Shown piece after piece: positions 1 through 7,826 of a stretch of DNA of 64,000 nt. This DNA comes from Legionella shakespearei DSM 23087 (GTDB lineage Bacteria; Pseudomonadota; Gammaproteobacteria; Legionellales; Legionellaceae), in NCBI RefSeq assembly GCF_000373765.1, contig NZ_KB892436.1:46355-110354 (forward strand), read 5' to 3'. The position numbers were made by a program, and so were the translations under genes. The number at the start of each line of letters is the position of its first letter. Position 1 is the first letter of the stretch. The notes under the pieces are model-generated. The model searched no databases, had not been told where the DNA came from, and was given only the letters and a program-made list of their open reading frames with translations.

Positions 1-470
1 TGTCCTCCAAAACCGCATTAAAACGCCCGGTATACTTCATTTGGTATGCTGCTGAAGAGCGTGGTTTAGTCGGATCCCAGTACGTTGTACAACATTTCCT
101 GGACAAATCCATTCCTGTCAAAGCGGTTGTGCAATTTGATATGACGGGTTATCGTGTTCATGCCGAAGATCCTACCATGTGGGTTTTCACTGACTACACT
201 GACAAGGGCTTGAGTAACTATATTGCGAAATTGATTGATACTTATGTTCATGTACCTGTTGATTATTCACGATGTGGTTATGGATGCAGTGATCATGCTT
301 CCTGGACTGAAGAAGGCATTCCTTCTGCATTCCCTTGTGAATCCAACTTTGATGAACACAACCCTTACATTCACAGTTCTTCAGATACTATGGATTTGTT
401 GAGTCTGGAACACATGACCAACTTCTCCAAACTGGCAGTAGCTTTTGCTATTGAGCTGGCATCTGAATAA
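1..470 (+). CDS. M28-family zinc aminopeptidase (LapA/LapB-like), 5' end outside window
   Basis: The reading frame is open from base 3 of the window and ends at TAA 468-470, so only the C-terminal ~155 residues are present. The protein belongs to peptidase family M28 (Vibrio leucine aminopeptidase type), a secreted co-catalytic di-zinc exopeptidase. The catalytic Glu-Glu pair is seen in WYAAEERGLVGSQ (bases ~57-95), the Asp ligand in QFDMTGY and the last His ligand in CSDHASWTEEG, so this copy looks active. Legionella secretes related enzymes (LapA, LapB) through type II secretion. A 7-bp hairpin lies 9 bases after the stop. A facing paralogue follows at 805-1758. The family call is firm; which Lap protein it is cannot be settled from the C-terminus. 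Confidence 0.85.
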   Translation, partial: SSKTALKRPVYFIWYAAEERGLVGSQYVVQHFLDKSIPVKAVVQFDMTGYRVHAEDPTMWVFTDYTDKGLSNYIAKLIDTYVHVPVDYSRCGYGCSDHASWTEEGIPSAFPCESNFDEHNPYIHSSSDTMDLLSLEHMTNFSKLAVAFAIELASE

Positions 471-479
471 TCTTGACTC

Positions 480-499
480 GTAGCCCGCATCAGGGCTAC
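480..499 (+). terminator. Class E mini-hairpin after the M28 gene
   Basis: GTAGCCC and GGGCTAC form a perfect 7-bp stem around a 6-base loop, 9 bases after the aminopeptidase stop. It shares the GTAGCCC start with the other class E hairpins here (693, 27691, 30429, 62217). It has no clear T-run, so it is a weak terminator or simply a repeat. Confidence 0.45.
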
Positions 500-521
500 A
501 GCTTTGTTTCTTCGTATTTCA

Positions 522-624
522 AAAAGTTCCGCTCCCTGACGGTCGCGGCTCGGTTTTCTGGGGCAAGACAGAGTAAATACAATGCACGAAAACCGAGCCG
601 CGACCGTCAGGGAGCGGAACTTTT
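522..624. repeat. Class A palindromic repeat, copy A1 (perfect 37-bp arms)
   Basis: Left arm 522-558 and right arm 588-624 are perfect reverse complements over 37 bases, with a 29-base loop. The core contains GACGGTCGCGGCTCGGTTTTC. Related copies lie at 24366-24480, 60451-60554 and 63622-63709, always between genes. No protein is supported here: open frames in it are by-products of the palindrome. It separates the two facing M28 genes. Confidence 0.9.
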
Positions 625-692
625 ATTGAGGCACAGCGTCTGGTGGAGTTCTATCCATCCCGGTTCCCCGGAGAATGGCAAAGATGGAGTGT

Positions 693-770
693 GTAGCCCG
701 TATTAGGCGATAGCCGTAATACGGGATGATTTACGTCGTCCATTAAACCACTACACTCAGGACGACGTAA
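693..770. repeat. Class E hairpin plus degenerate class D palindrome
   Basis: GTAGCCCGTATTA at 693-705 pairs with TAATACGGG at 717-725, with an inner GGC/GCC pair and one bulged G. Next to it, TTACGTCGTCC (about 731) pairs with GGACGACGTAA (about 760), the outer ends of class D elements with the middle replaced. Together with A1 these account for most of the gap 471-804. Confidence 0.7.
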
Positions 771-804
771 ATGATGTGATCTACGGATTGCTGATAATTC
801 TTTA

Positions 805-1758
805 TTACAGCGCCTGTTCCATAACAAAAGCCACCGCCAGTTTGGAGAAGTTGGTCATGTGTTCCAGACTCAACAAAGCCATAGTATCTGAAGAAGTCCC
901 TACATAAGGACTCATATTTTCTATATTGGATTCGGTCGCGAAAGCCGCCGCAGTTCCTTCTTCTGTCCAGGCACTATGGTCGCTGCACTCGTTACTGCAA
1001 CTTGAATAATCCATAGGAACATGAATATAGGTATCAATCAGTTTTGCGGTATAAATACCTAAATCCTTATTACTGCTGTCACTAAAGACCCACATGGTGG
1101 CATCTCGTGGATTGGAGCGGTAGCCGTTCTTATCAAACTGGAGTACTGCTTTAACTGCAATGTCCTTTTGTTGAAAATGCTCTACTACATACTGAGCTCC
1201 TGCGTATTTTCTATTGCCCGCAGCATACCAGATAATATAAACCGGGCGCTTTAATGCAGTTTTAGAGGATAATAAAACACGGGCAGCTTCCATAATAATG
1301 GCAGCACCGCTTCCTTCATCAGCACCTGGCATATGTCCATCCGGGGTATCCATATGAGCACCAATCACAATAGCTGGAGCCTTTAAGTCTTTACCTATGA
1401 CGGTCACCAGAGAGGGTTGTTTGTACCAACCCGTTTTAACAAAATAGGTTTCAGTATCGCTACGTCCTGATTCAACAATCATTGCGTCTATGGTCGCTTT
1501 TAACCAATTTGCTGCTTCAACACCCGTTTCTTTGGTCGCAGAACGGTTAGGATAGGCCGTTAAATGAGCTAAGGTCTGCCAAATGTTGGCGGCTACTACT
1601 TCATTCAAGGCGGTGTTAATTTCTTTTTGATGGCTGATTGGTTGATTAAAAGCCTGAGATGCCTGGATTTGTTGCGGTGACAGGTTTTGCGAAAACGCTA
1701 AATTACTAACCAGTACCAAGCTTGCGGTGGCAGATACAACCCACTGTTTTAAAGACAT
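805..1758 (-). CDS. Catalytically altered M28 aminopeptidase paralogue (putative secreted pseudoenzyme)
   Basis: This is a 317-aa exported protein of peptidase family M28, closely similar to the gene ending at 470 and facing it. An upstream in-frame ATG at 1773 exists, but GGGGGT sits just before the ATG at 1758, and starting there gives a clean signal peptide (residues 1-23). Zinc-ligand positions H135, D147, D209 and H261 are retained. The catalytic pair that reads AAEER in the neighbour reads AAGNR (G181-N182), so both the general-base Glu and a zinc-ligand Glu are missing. The PGADEGSG loop is one residue shorter than the usual PGADDDxSG. The frame is intact, so it looks like a maintained pseudoenzyme rather than a decayed gene. 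It lies 29 bases after the 294-aa gene and is probably co-transcribed with it. Confidence 0.88.
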   Translation of the reverse strand: MSLKQWVVSATASLVLVSNLAFSQNLSPQQIQASQAFNQPISHQKEINTALNEVVAANIWQTLAHLTAYPNRSATKETGVEAANWLKATIDAMIVESGRSDTETYFVKTGWYKQPSLVTVIGKDLKAPAIVIGAHMDTPDGHMPGADEGSGAAIIMEAARVLLSSKTALKRPVYIIWYAAGNRKYAGAQYVVEHFQQKDIAVKAVLQFDKNGYRSNPRDATMWVFSDSSNKDLGIYTAKLIDTYIHVPMDYSSCSNECSDHSAWTEEGTAAAFATESNIENMSPYVGTSSDTMALLSLEHMTNFSKLAVAFVMEQAL

Positions 1759-1787
1759 TTTACCCCCATTCATGTATGTGAAACGAT

Positions 1788-2672
1788 CTATTTCATTTTA
1801 TTAGAATTATCCGCTTCGTTTTCCTTATCAATGTTGTCAGTTAATGCTTCGCCATGCGATTTCCAAAAACTTGCTGTACCTTTGGAAAATACGGAATAAA
1901 GTGTCAGCGTTAAAACATGTAAAATGTTCTCGAGAAAACGAGCACCAGCTGATGAATCTCGCCTGTTCTTGAGTGTTTCCCTGTTTTGCGGGGTGAGTAC
2001 TTCTGACATTTTTTTAATACGATCGGCACTCTCCAGAGTCTTGTCATTAAGTTTATCCAGCATTTGATTCACGATCTGGTATTTTGCCTGAGCCAGAGTG
2101 GGAACTTCATTAGCGGATTGTTTTAATTTCTCAATACCAACAGAGGACTCTAAATGTGATTTATAATCAGAGCAGAGTTTGATGAGATTCTGTAATTTTG
2201 CAGGAGGGGGCGCAGTACGATAAAATGCAATAATAGGTTCTAAAATAACTGCCTTCAGGTTGGGAATATCATTTGCTCCGGGAAACTCTTTTTTCACACG
2301 TTCAGAATCAAAATGAGCCTCTGCTGTTGCTGGATAATGCAGCAATTCATAAGCCAAAAAAGCTTTTTCCAGAGAAGAACCTCTCATGAAGGTGTTTTTA
2401 TCACCCTCAGGTGAGCGCGCAATAAGTCGGGCGGTTAAATCATGGAGCTTGTCCTGCGGTATGGTCGGAGCAATGGTAAGAACAAAATCTTTGATGGAGT
2501 CCATTTTACTGAAATTGGAATCTGAAAGTGGTTTGGATGTGTCAACATACCCTTCTGACTTTTTAAACGTATCATTCTGTAGCAGATAATCTATTTCAGC
2601 ATCTGAAATGCTGCCATCTTGCAACTTACGACCGTAAGTATTCACCAGAATTTTGGTTTGACTTAAAGGCAT
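1788..2672 (-). CDS. Unknown Legionella-type helical protein, 294 aa
   Basis: I do not recognise a family. The start ATG at 2672 has a strong GGAGG five bases upstream. No signal peptide is seen. The protein is predicted mostly helical and is rich in Lys, Glu and Ser. There is one hydrophobic stretch near residues 245-265 (ILHVLTLTLYSVF), followed by FWKSHGE and a charged tail DNIDKENEADNSNKMK. A short hydrophobic helix followed by a polar, Glu-containing C-terminus is common in Legionella proteins sent out by the Dot/Icm system, but that is only a compositional hint. It lies upstream of the M28 pseudoenzyme on the same strand. Confidence 0.6.
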   Translation of the reverse strand: MPLSQTKILVNTYGRKLQDGSISDAEIDYLLQNDTFKKSEGYVDTSKPLSDSNFSKMDSIKDFVLTIAPTIPQDKLHDLTARLIARSPEGDKNTFMRGSSLEKAFLAYELLHYPATAEAHFDSERVKKEFPGANDIPNLKAVILEPIIAFYRTAPPPAKLQNLIKLCSDYKSHLESSVGIEKLKQSANEVPTLAQAKYQIVNQMLDKLNDKTLESADRIKKMSEVLTPQNRETLKNRRDSSAGARFLENILHVLTLTLYSVFSKGTASFWKSHGEALTDNIDKENEADNSNKMK

Positions 2673-2753
2673 GATGTCCTCCGCTGAGAATTTATGCCTA
2701 ATTATAGCTCACAATTATTAAGAAATTATTAGGTTACCACCCTGGTGTTAAAA

Positions 2754-2775
2754 TCAGGTCCGTTGCCAGACCTGA
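2754..2775 (-). terminator. Hairpin after the spoVR gene
   Basis: TCAGGTC and GACCTGA form a 7-bp stem with an 8-base loop, followed on the minus strand by ATTTTAAC. It lies 7 bases after the spoVR stop and could end the yeaG-yeaH-spoVR transcript. The opposite strand has a better T-run (GGGTTTTT), so it may act both ways. Confidence 0.5.
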
Positions 2776-2781
2776 GGGTTT

Positions 2782-4293
2782 TTAGCTGGTTTTGGCTGAA
2801 AGGGGAGGGCATCTGAATTCAGCGGCAATTTTATCTTCTGAATCAACTGATTGCAGTATGACAGGAAATTTCCATAATGAGTGAAGATGTTTCAGTACGT
2901 CGGCGGTAGTTTCACCTAAAGGCACCCGATTTTGCTGGGTGTATCGCAAGGTAAGTGAACGGTCGCCTTGTAAATCAACTGAATAGACCTGGATATCGGG
3001 TTCCAGATAACCCAGATTATATTGTCTGGATAAAGCTTCCCTGATTTGCTGGTATCCCGGTTCATCATGAATGGCGTGTACATAAAGCTCCGGGCTGCGA
3101 TCATCATCCACGATGTGAAATAATTTTAAATCACGAATTAATTTAGGCGATAAATATTGGGCAATAAAACTCTCATCTTTGTAATTGCGCATCGCAGTAT
3201 CCAGACTGGTTAACCAATCGGTATTTGCCAGATACGGGAACCATTTTTTATCTTCTTCCGTAGGGTTTTCGCATATGCGTTTGATGTCCTGCATCATATG
3301 ATAGCCCAGAGTATAGGGGTTAATACCGCTGAAATACGGGCTATTATAGGCAGGTTGCATGATGACATTGGTATGGCTTTGCAAGATTTCCAACATAAAT
3401 TCATCGGTGACCAGGCCTTCGTCATACATGGTATGTAAAAGGGTATAGTGCCAGAAACAGGCCCAGCCTTCGTTCATAACCTTGGTTTGGCCTTGGGGAT
3501 AAAAATATTGTGCCAATTTTCTTACTATACGTACAATTTCCCTTTGCCAGGGTTCCAACAGTGGCGCATTTTTTTCAATGAAATATAAAATATTTTCCTG
3601 AGGCTCTTCTGGAAAGCGTTTTTTACGGCCGTTTTCATCTAATTGCTTGCTGTGCGGTATGGTGCGCCATAATTCATTCACCTGGGACTGCATGTAAATT
3701 TCGCGGTTTTGTTGTCTTATTTTTTCTTCCTGAATGGATAAGGCGGTAGGATGTTTGTAGCGATCCACGCCATAATTCATCAGGGCATGGCAGGCATCAA
3801 GCACCGCTTCAACTTCATCAATTCCATGGCGTTCTTCGCATTCACTGATGTACTTTTTCGCAAAGACCAGATAGTCAATGATGGCATCGGCAGAAGTCCA
3901 CATTTTAAAGAGGTAATTGTTCTTAAAAAAGGAGTTATGACCGTAACAGGCGTGGGCTATAACCAAAGCCTGCATGGCCATGGTGTTTTCTTCCATCAGA
4001 TAAGAAATACAGGGATCTGAATTAATGACCATTTCATAGGCCAGACCCATTTGTCCCCGCTTGTAATTTTTTTCTACGCCGACAAAATGTTTTCCAAAGG
4101 ACCAGTGGTGATATCCTATAGGCATTCCAACTGAGGCATAGGCATCCATCATTTGTTCGGCAGTAATTACTTCTATCTGGTTCGGATAGGTATCCAGTTT
4201 AAACTCTTTGGCAATACGGGCAATTTCCCGGTCATAGGCCTGTATTAACTCGAAAGTCCATTCTGCGCCAGTTGATAGAGGCTTTCTTTTCAT
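2782..4293 (-). CDS. ycgB: SpoVR family protein (YcgB-like)
   Basis: This 503-aa protein matches the SpoVR/YcgB family (E. coli YcgB is about 510 aa). Family hallmarks seen are HACYGHNSFFKNNYLF in the N-terminal third and MNEGWACFWHYTLLH in the middle, both His/Asn/Glu-rich conserved blocks. Its biochemical role is unknown; the name comes from Bacillus spore cortex formation, although this organism does not sporulate. The start ATG overlaps the yeaH stop as ATGA (4290-4293), so translation is probably coupled. It is the last gene of the yeaG-yeaH-spoVR unit, a combination linked in enterobacteria to nutrient stress and stationary phase. Confidence 0.92.
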   Translation of the reverse strand: MKRKPLSTGAEWTFELIQAYDREIARIAKEFKLDTYPNQIEVITAEQMMDAYASVGMPIGYHHWSFGKHFVGVEKNYKRGQMGLAYEMVINSDPCISYLMEENTMAMQALVIAHACYGHNSFFKNNYLFKMWTSADAIIDYLVFAKKYISECEERHGIDEVEAVLDACHALMNYGVDRYKHPTALSIQEEKIRQQNREIYMQSQVNELWRTIPHSKQLDENGRKKRFPEEPQENILYFIEKNAPLLEPWQREIVRIVRKLAQYFYPQGQTKVMNEGWACFWHYTLLHTMYDEGLVTDEFMLEILQSHTNVIMQPAYNSPYFSGINPYTLGYHMMQDIKRICENPTEEDKKWFPYLANTDWLTSLDTAMRNYKDESFIAQYLSPKLIRDLKLFHIVDDDRSPELYVHAIHDEPGYQQIREALSRQYNLGYLEPDIQVYSVDLQGDRSLTLRYTQQNRVPLGETTADVLKHLHSLWKFPVILQSVDSEDKIAAEFRCPPLSAKTS

Positions 4294-5555
4294 GCGGTTT
4301 TCCTTTTAAATAATTCGCGGAATACAGGATAAATATCGGCCACAGTATCAATATTTTCCATAGCAAAGTTAGGATAACGCTCTTTCACCTGTTGATATAC
4401 TTCCCAAAGGCTCTGATGATGCCTGGGCATGATTTCTATGTAAGCAAAATATTGTAATAAAGGCATAATTTTTTCCTGGAGCAACTCCTGACAATAAGGG
4501 GAATCTGCATTCCAGTTATCTCCATCTGAAGCCTGGGCTACATAAATGTTCCATGCCTGTGGAGGGTAGCGTGCTTCTATTGTCGTATTTAATAATTCCA
4601 GGGCACTGGAAACTACGGTACCTCCGGTTTCTCTTGAATAGAAAAACTCTTCTTCATTCACTTCTTTTGCCGAGGTATGGTGACGAATAAACACCAGTTC
4701 AATTCGGTCATAGTTTTTGGTCAGAAACATATAAAGTAAAATAAAAAAGCGTTTTGCAATATCTTTTTTGGCTTCATCCATAGAACCAGACACGTCCATA
4801 ATGCAAAACATGACTGCCTGGGTTGAAGGCGCCGGGATACGGACACGATGGTTGTAACGGAGATCTATAGTATCTATATAAGGTACATTATTTATTTTTC
4901 TTTTTAATACCTCAATACTTCGCTCTAGTTCTGACAGGGCCACTTGATCGGGATCAGGTTGTTCTTTCAGGCGAGCCAATTCAGCCTCTGCCTCTTTTAA
5001 TTGCTTTTTATAGGGTGAGGCTAAAGCGACACGACGTCCTGTAGCTTGTTTCATTGAGCGTAGCACATTGATGTTATTTGGAATTCCGCTGGTGGAAACG
5101 CCGGCACGCACGGTTTTAAAGGTGCTGATACGAGCCAGTTCCTTTTTGACTAAGTCAGGTAACTCCAAATCTTCAAAATACAATTCTAAAAATTCTTCAC
5201 GCGAGAGTTCAAATACGAAATCATCTTCTCCATCACCGCTGTCACTGGCATCACCTCCGCCACCACCGGCTTCACCGCCATTAGGGCGTTTAATCCGATC
5301 ACCAGTAATGAAATTGTCGTTTCCAGGTAACACCCGTTCTACATGCCCCCCTCTTCCACGGTGAAACACGGGTTCGGAAATATCTTTTGCCGGAATAGTA
5401 ATTTGTTCGCCTTGATCAATTTCAGTAATACTGCGTTTACCCACAGCATCTGAAACAGCGCGTTTGATTTGGTTTTTATAACGGCGCAAAAAGCGCTGGC
5501 GGTTCACCGTACTTTTCTTGCCGGCATTTTGTCGTCTATCAATCAATTGCGACAT
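4290..5555 (-). CDS. yeaH: YeaH/YhbH family protein (DUF444, VWA-like)
   Basis: A 421-aa cytosolic protein of the YeaH/YhbH family. A longer GTG start at 5567 is possible, but GGAG lies six bases before the ATG at 5555 and the family begins MSxxIDRR. The N-terminus is basic, followed by a Gly/Asp/Glu-rich low-complexity linker (residues ~94-112). A coiled-coil segment lies near 185-222 and a VWA-type domain has the MIDAS motif DVSGS at residues 254-258. In E. coli YeaH is made together with the kinase YeaG under nitrogen starvation and stationary phase. Its partner here is the upstream yeaG, separated by a hairpin-bearing gap. Confidence 0.93.
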   Translation of the reverse strand: MSQLIDRRQNAGKKSTVNRQRFLRRYKNQIKRAVSDAVGKRSITEIDQGEQITIPAKDISEPVFHRGRGGHVERVLPGNDNFITGDRIKRPNGGEAGGGGGDASDSGDGEDDFVFELSREEFLELYFEDLELPDLVKKELARISTFKTVRAGVSTSGIPNNINVLRSMKQATGRRVALASPYKKQLKEAEAELARLKEQPDPDQVALSELERSIEVLKRKINNVPYIDTIDLRYNHRVRIPAPSTQAVMFCIMDVSGSMDEAKKDIAKRFFILLYMFLTKNYDRIELVFIRHHTSAKEVNEEEFFYSRETGGTVVSSALELLNTTIEARYPPQAWNIYVAQASDGDNWNADSPYCQELLQEKIMPLLQYFAYIEIMPRHHQSLWEVYQQVKERYPNFAMENIDTVADIYPVFRELFKRKTA

Positions 5556-5595
5556 AATTAGCTCCACACCTTGAACAGGTTATTATGGTCAAGGC

Positions 5596-5617
5596 CCTGT
5601 GAGTTTTATCTCACAGG
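5596..5617. promoter_or_regulatory. Intercistronic hairpin between yeaG and yeaH
   Basis: CCTGTGAG (5596-5603) and CTCACAGG (5610-5617) form a perfect 8-bp stem with a 6-base loop in the 126-base gap of the operon. No U-run follows on either strand, so it is more likely an RNA-processing or stabilising hairpin than a terminator. It is not one of the repeat classes seen elsewhere in the window. Confidence 0.5.
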
Positions 5618-5681
5618 TCATTTGCGTCAACTTTCTTTAACGCACAGACATCAAACCTTGACTGTCTTATGGGTTCAAGCC

Positions 5682-7613
5682 TTATTGTGATTTTCGTACT
5701 CTTAAGTACCATTCACAAAGTAGCCGAACTTGTTTTCGTGTGTAGCCCTTTTCCACCATGCGAGAGATAAATTCCTCATGTTTTTTCTTATCATCTTCTG
5801 ATGCTTTTGCATTGAAAGAAATGACAGGTAACAAGTCTTCGGTATTCGTGAACATTTTCTTCTCAATGACCGTTTTCAACTTTTCATAACTGTTCCATAC
5901 CGGATTTTTGCCTCGGTTGTTCGCACGAGCACGTAAAACGAAATTGACTACCTCATTACGAAAATCCTTAGGATTGGAAATTCCTGCCGGTTTTTCAATT
6001 TTTTCCAGTTCCAGATTTAACAGGCCTCGGTCAAAAATTTCACCGGTGTCAGGATCACGATAATCCTGATCCTGAATCCAGAAATCTGCATACGTAATGT
6101 AACGGTCAAAAATATTTTGTCCGTATTCAGAATAAGATTCCAGATAGGCGGTTTGAATTTCTTTACCAATAAATTCCACATACTTGGTTGCCAGGTATTC
6201 TTTAATAAAGCTTAAATAATTTTCCTGAACCTCCTGAGGGAATTGTTCCTGTTCGATCTGACGTTCCAGCACATACATCAGGTGAACGGGGTTGGCCGCA
6301 ATTTCACTGTGATCAAAATTGAATACTTTAGACAGAATTTTAAAGGAGAAACGCGTGGATATACCGCTCATTCCCTCATCAACGCCGGCAAAATCACGGT
6401 ATTCCTGATAGGATTTTGCTTTAGGATCGGTATCTTTTAAACTCTCGCCATTATACACGCGCATTTTAGAATAGATGCTTGAGTTTTGTGGTTCTTTGAG
6501 TCGGGTAAGAACGGAAAACTGAGCCAGCATATCAAGAGTACCTGGTGCGCAATGGGCTTTAGACAAAGAACTGTTATCAATCAGTTTTTCATAAATTTTG
6601 GTTTCTTCAGAAACGCGCAGGCAATAAGGTACTTTGACTATATTAATTCGGTCTATAAAGGCTTCGTTGTTTTTATTGTTTCTGAACGTTTGCCATTCTG
6701 ATTCATTAGAGTGTGCTAAAATGATGCCTTCAAAGGGTATTGCAGACAAGCCTTCAGTCGCGTTGTAGTTTCCTTCCTGTGTTGCTGTCAACAAAGGATG
6801 TAATACTTTGATGGGTGCCTTGAACATTTCCACGAATTCTAACAAACCGCGGTTTGCACGGCATAATCCGCCAGAGAAGCTGTAAGCATCCGGATCATCC
6901 TGAGAGAATTCTTCAAGTTTACGAATATCGACTTTACCAACCAATGAAGAAATATCCTGATTGTTTTCATCTCCAGGCTCTGTTTTGGCTATAGCAATTT
7001 GCTTTAAGCGAGAGGGTTTGATTTTGACTACACGAAACTGACTTATGTCACCGTTAAATTCCTGCAGGCGTTTCACTGCCCATGGAGACATGAGATAGCG
7101 CAAGTGACGAGTGGGTATGCCAAAACGCTCTTTCAGCAATTCACCGTCTTCCTGGGGATTAAACAGGGCTAGTGGCGATTCAAAAACTGGTGATCCTTTG
7201 ATGGCATAAAAAGGAGTTTTTTCCATCAAATCTTTTAATTTTTCCGCAATAGACGATTTACCACCACCCACAGGACCCAAAAGATAAAGTACCTGCTTGG
7301 TCTCTTCCAGACCTTGAGCCGCGTGTTTTAAGAACCCTACAATTTGTTCTATGGGCTCTTCCATGCCGTAAAAATCTTTAAATACAGGATATTGGTGAAT
7401 GACTTTATTGGAGAAAATGCGTGATAAAACAGGATCATGTCGAGTATCAACCATCTCAGGTTCACCGATGGCCATCAACAGGCGTTCCGCGGGATTGGCG
7501 TAAGCCGAAGGGTCTGTTTTACAGAGCTCCAAATACTCGTCCAAACTCATTTCTTCTTCTTTGTTATCAACAAAGCGTTTGGTATAACCGGCCAAAAAGT
7601 CTTGTGTATTCAT
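5682..7613 (-). CDS. yeaG: PrkA-family serine protein kinase (YeaG)
   Basis: A 643-aa protein, nearly the length of E. coli YeaG (644 aa). It has an N-terminal AAA-like PrkA domain with Walker A GPVGGGKSS (residues ~113-121) and a C-terminal PrkA kinase domain. The family was described as a serine kinase in Bacillus, where an ATP-dependent protease activity has also been proposed. It heads the yeaG-yeaH-spoVR unit and is divergent from pepN. The 213-base spacer 7614-7826 must hold both promoters. An inverted repeat TCGCTGGT/ACCAGCGA (7690-7697, 7742-7749) in it could be an operator, but no regulator can be assigned. Confidence 0.95.
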   Translation of the reverse strand: MNTQDFLAGYTKRFVDNKEEEMSLDEYLELCKTDPSAYANPAERLLMAIGEPEMVDTRHDPVLSRIFSNKVIHQYPVFKDFYGMEEPIEQIVGFLKHAAQGLEETKQVLYLLGPVGGGKSSIAEKLKDLMEKTPFYAIKGSPVFESPLALFNPQEDGELLKERFGIPTRHLRYLMSPWAVKRLQEFNGDISQFRVVKIKPSRLKQIAIAKTEPGDENNQDISSLVGKVDIRKLEEFSQDDPDAYSFSGGLCRANRGLLEFVEMFKAPIKVLHPLLTATQEGNYNATEGLSAIPFEGIILAHSNESEWQTFRNNKNNEAFIDRINIVKVPYCLRVSEETKIYEKLIDNSSLSKAHCAPGTLDMLAQFSVLTRLKEPQNSSIYSKMRVYNGESLKDTDPKAKSYQEYRDFAGVDEGMSGISTRFSFKILSKVFNFDHSEIAANPVHLMYVLERQIEQEQFPQEVQENYLSFIKEYLATKYVEFIGKEIQTAYLESYSEYGQNIFDRYITYADFWIQDQDYRDPDTGEIFDRGLLNLELEKIEKPAGISNPKDFRNEVVNFVLRARANNRGKNPVWNSYEKLKTVIEKKMFTNTEDLLPVISFNAKASEDDKKKHEEFISRMVEKGYTRKQVRLLCEWYLRVRKSQ

Positions 7614-7826
7614 TGCTATCCCCTTTTGCTTAATCCCTGAGAAGGATATATCTTATATTCGCTTATTATTTTTTTGCTTTTTTTTCTTATCGCTGGTAAA
7701 ACAACAAAAATACCTCTTTATATTTCTAGTATAGTATCGAAACCAGCGAAATATGCTAGCTATGCAGATAAAATTAATACTTAAATCAATAAACTTAATT
7801 GTTTTTTTACAAGGAAAGCAACGATT

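Noticed and set aside
522..624. Palindromes considered as CRISPR repeats
   Set aside because: Copies are scattered over the window, not in an array with regular unique spacers, and no cas gene is present.
473..706. Open frame of 77 codons after the M28 gene
   Set aside because: It is almost wholly formed by the class A palindrome and class E hairpins. Similar frames arise in the other copies (60445-60770, 63609-63851).
5068..5364. Antisense frame rich in Ser and Pro inside yeaH
   Set aside because: It is the shadow of the Gly/Asp/Glu-rich linker of YeaH on the other strand.
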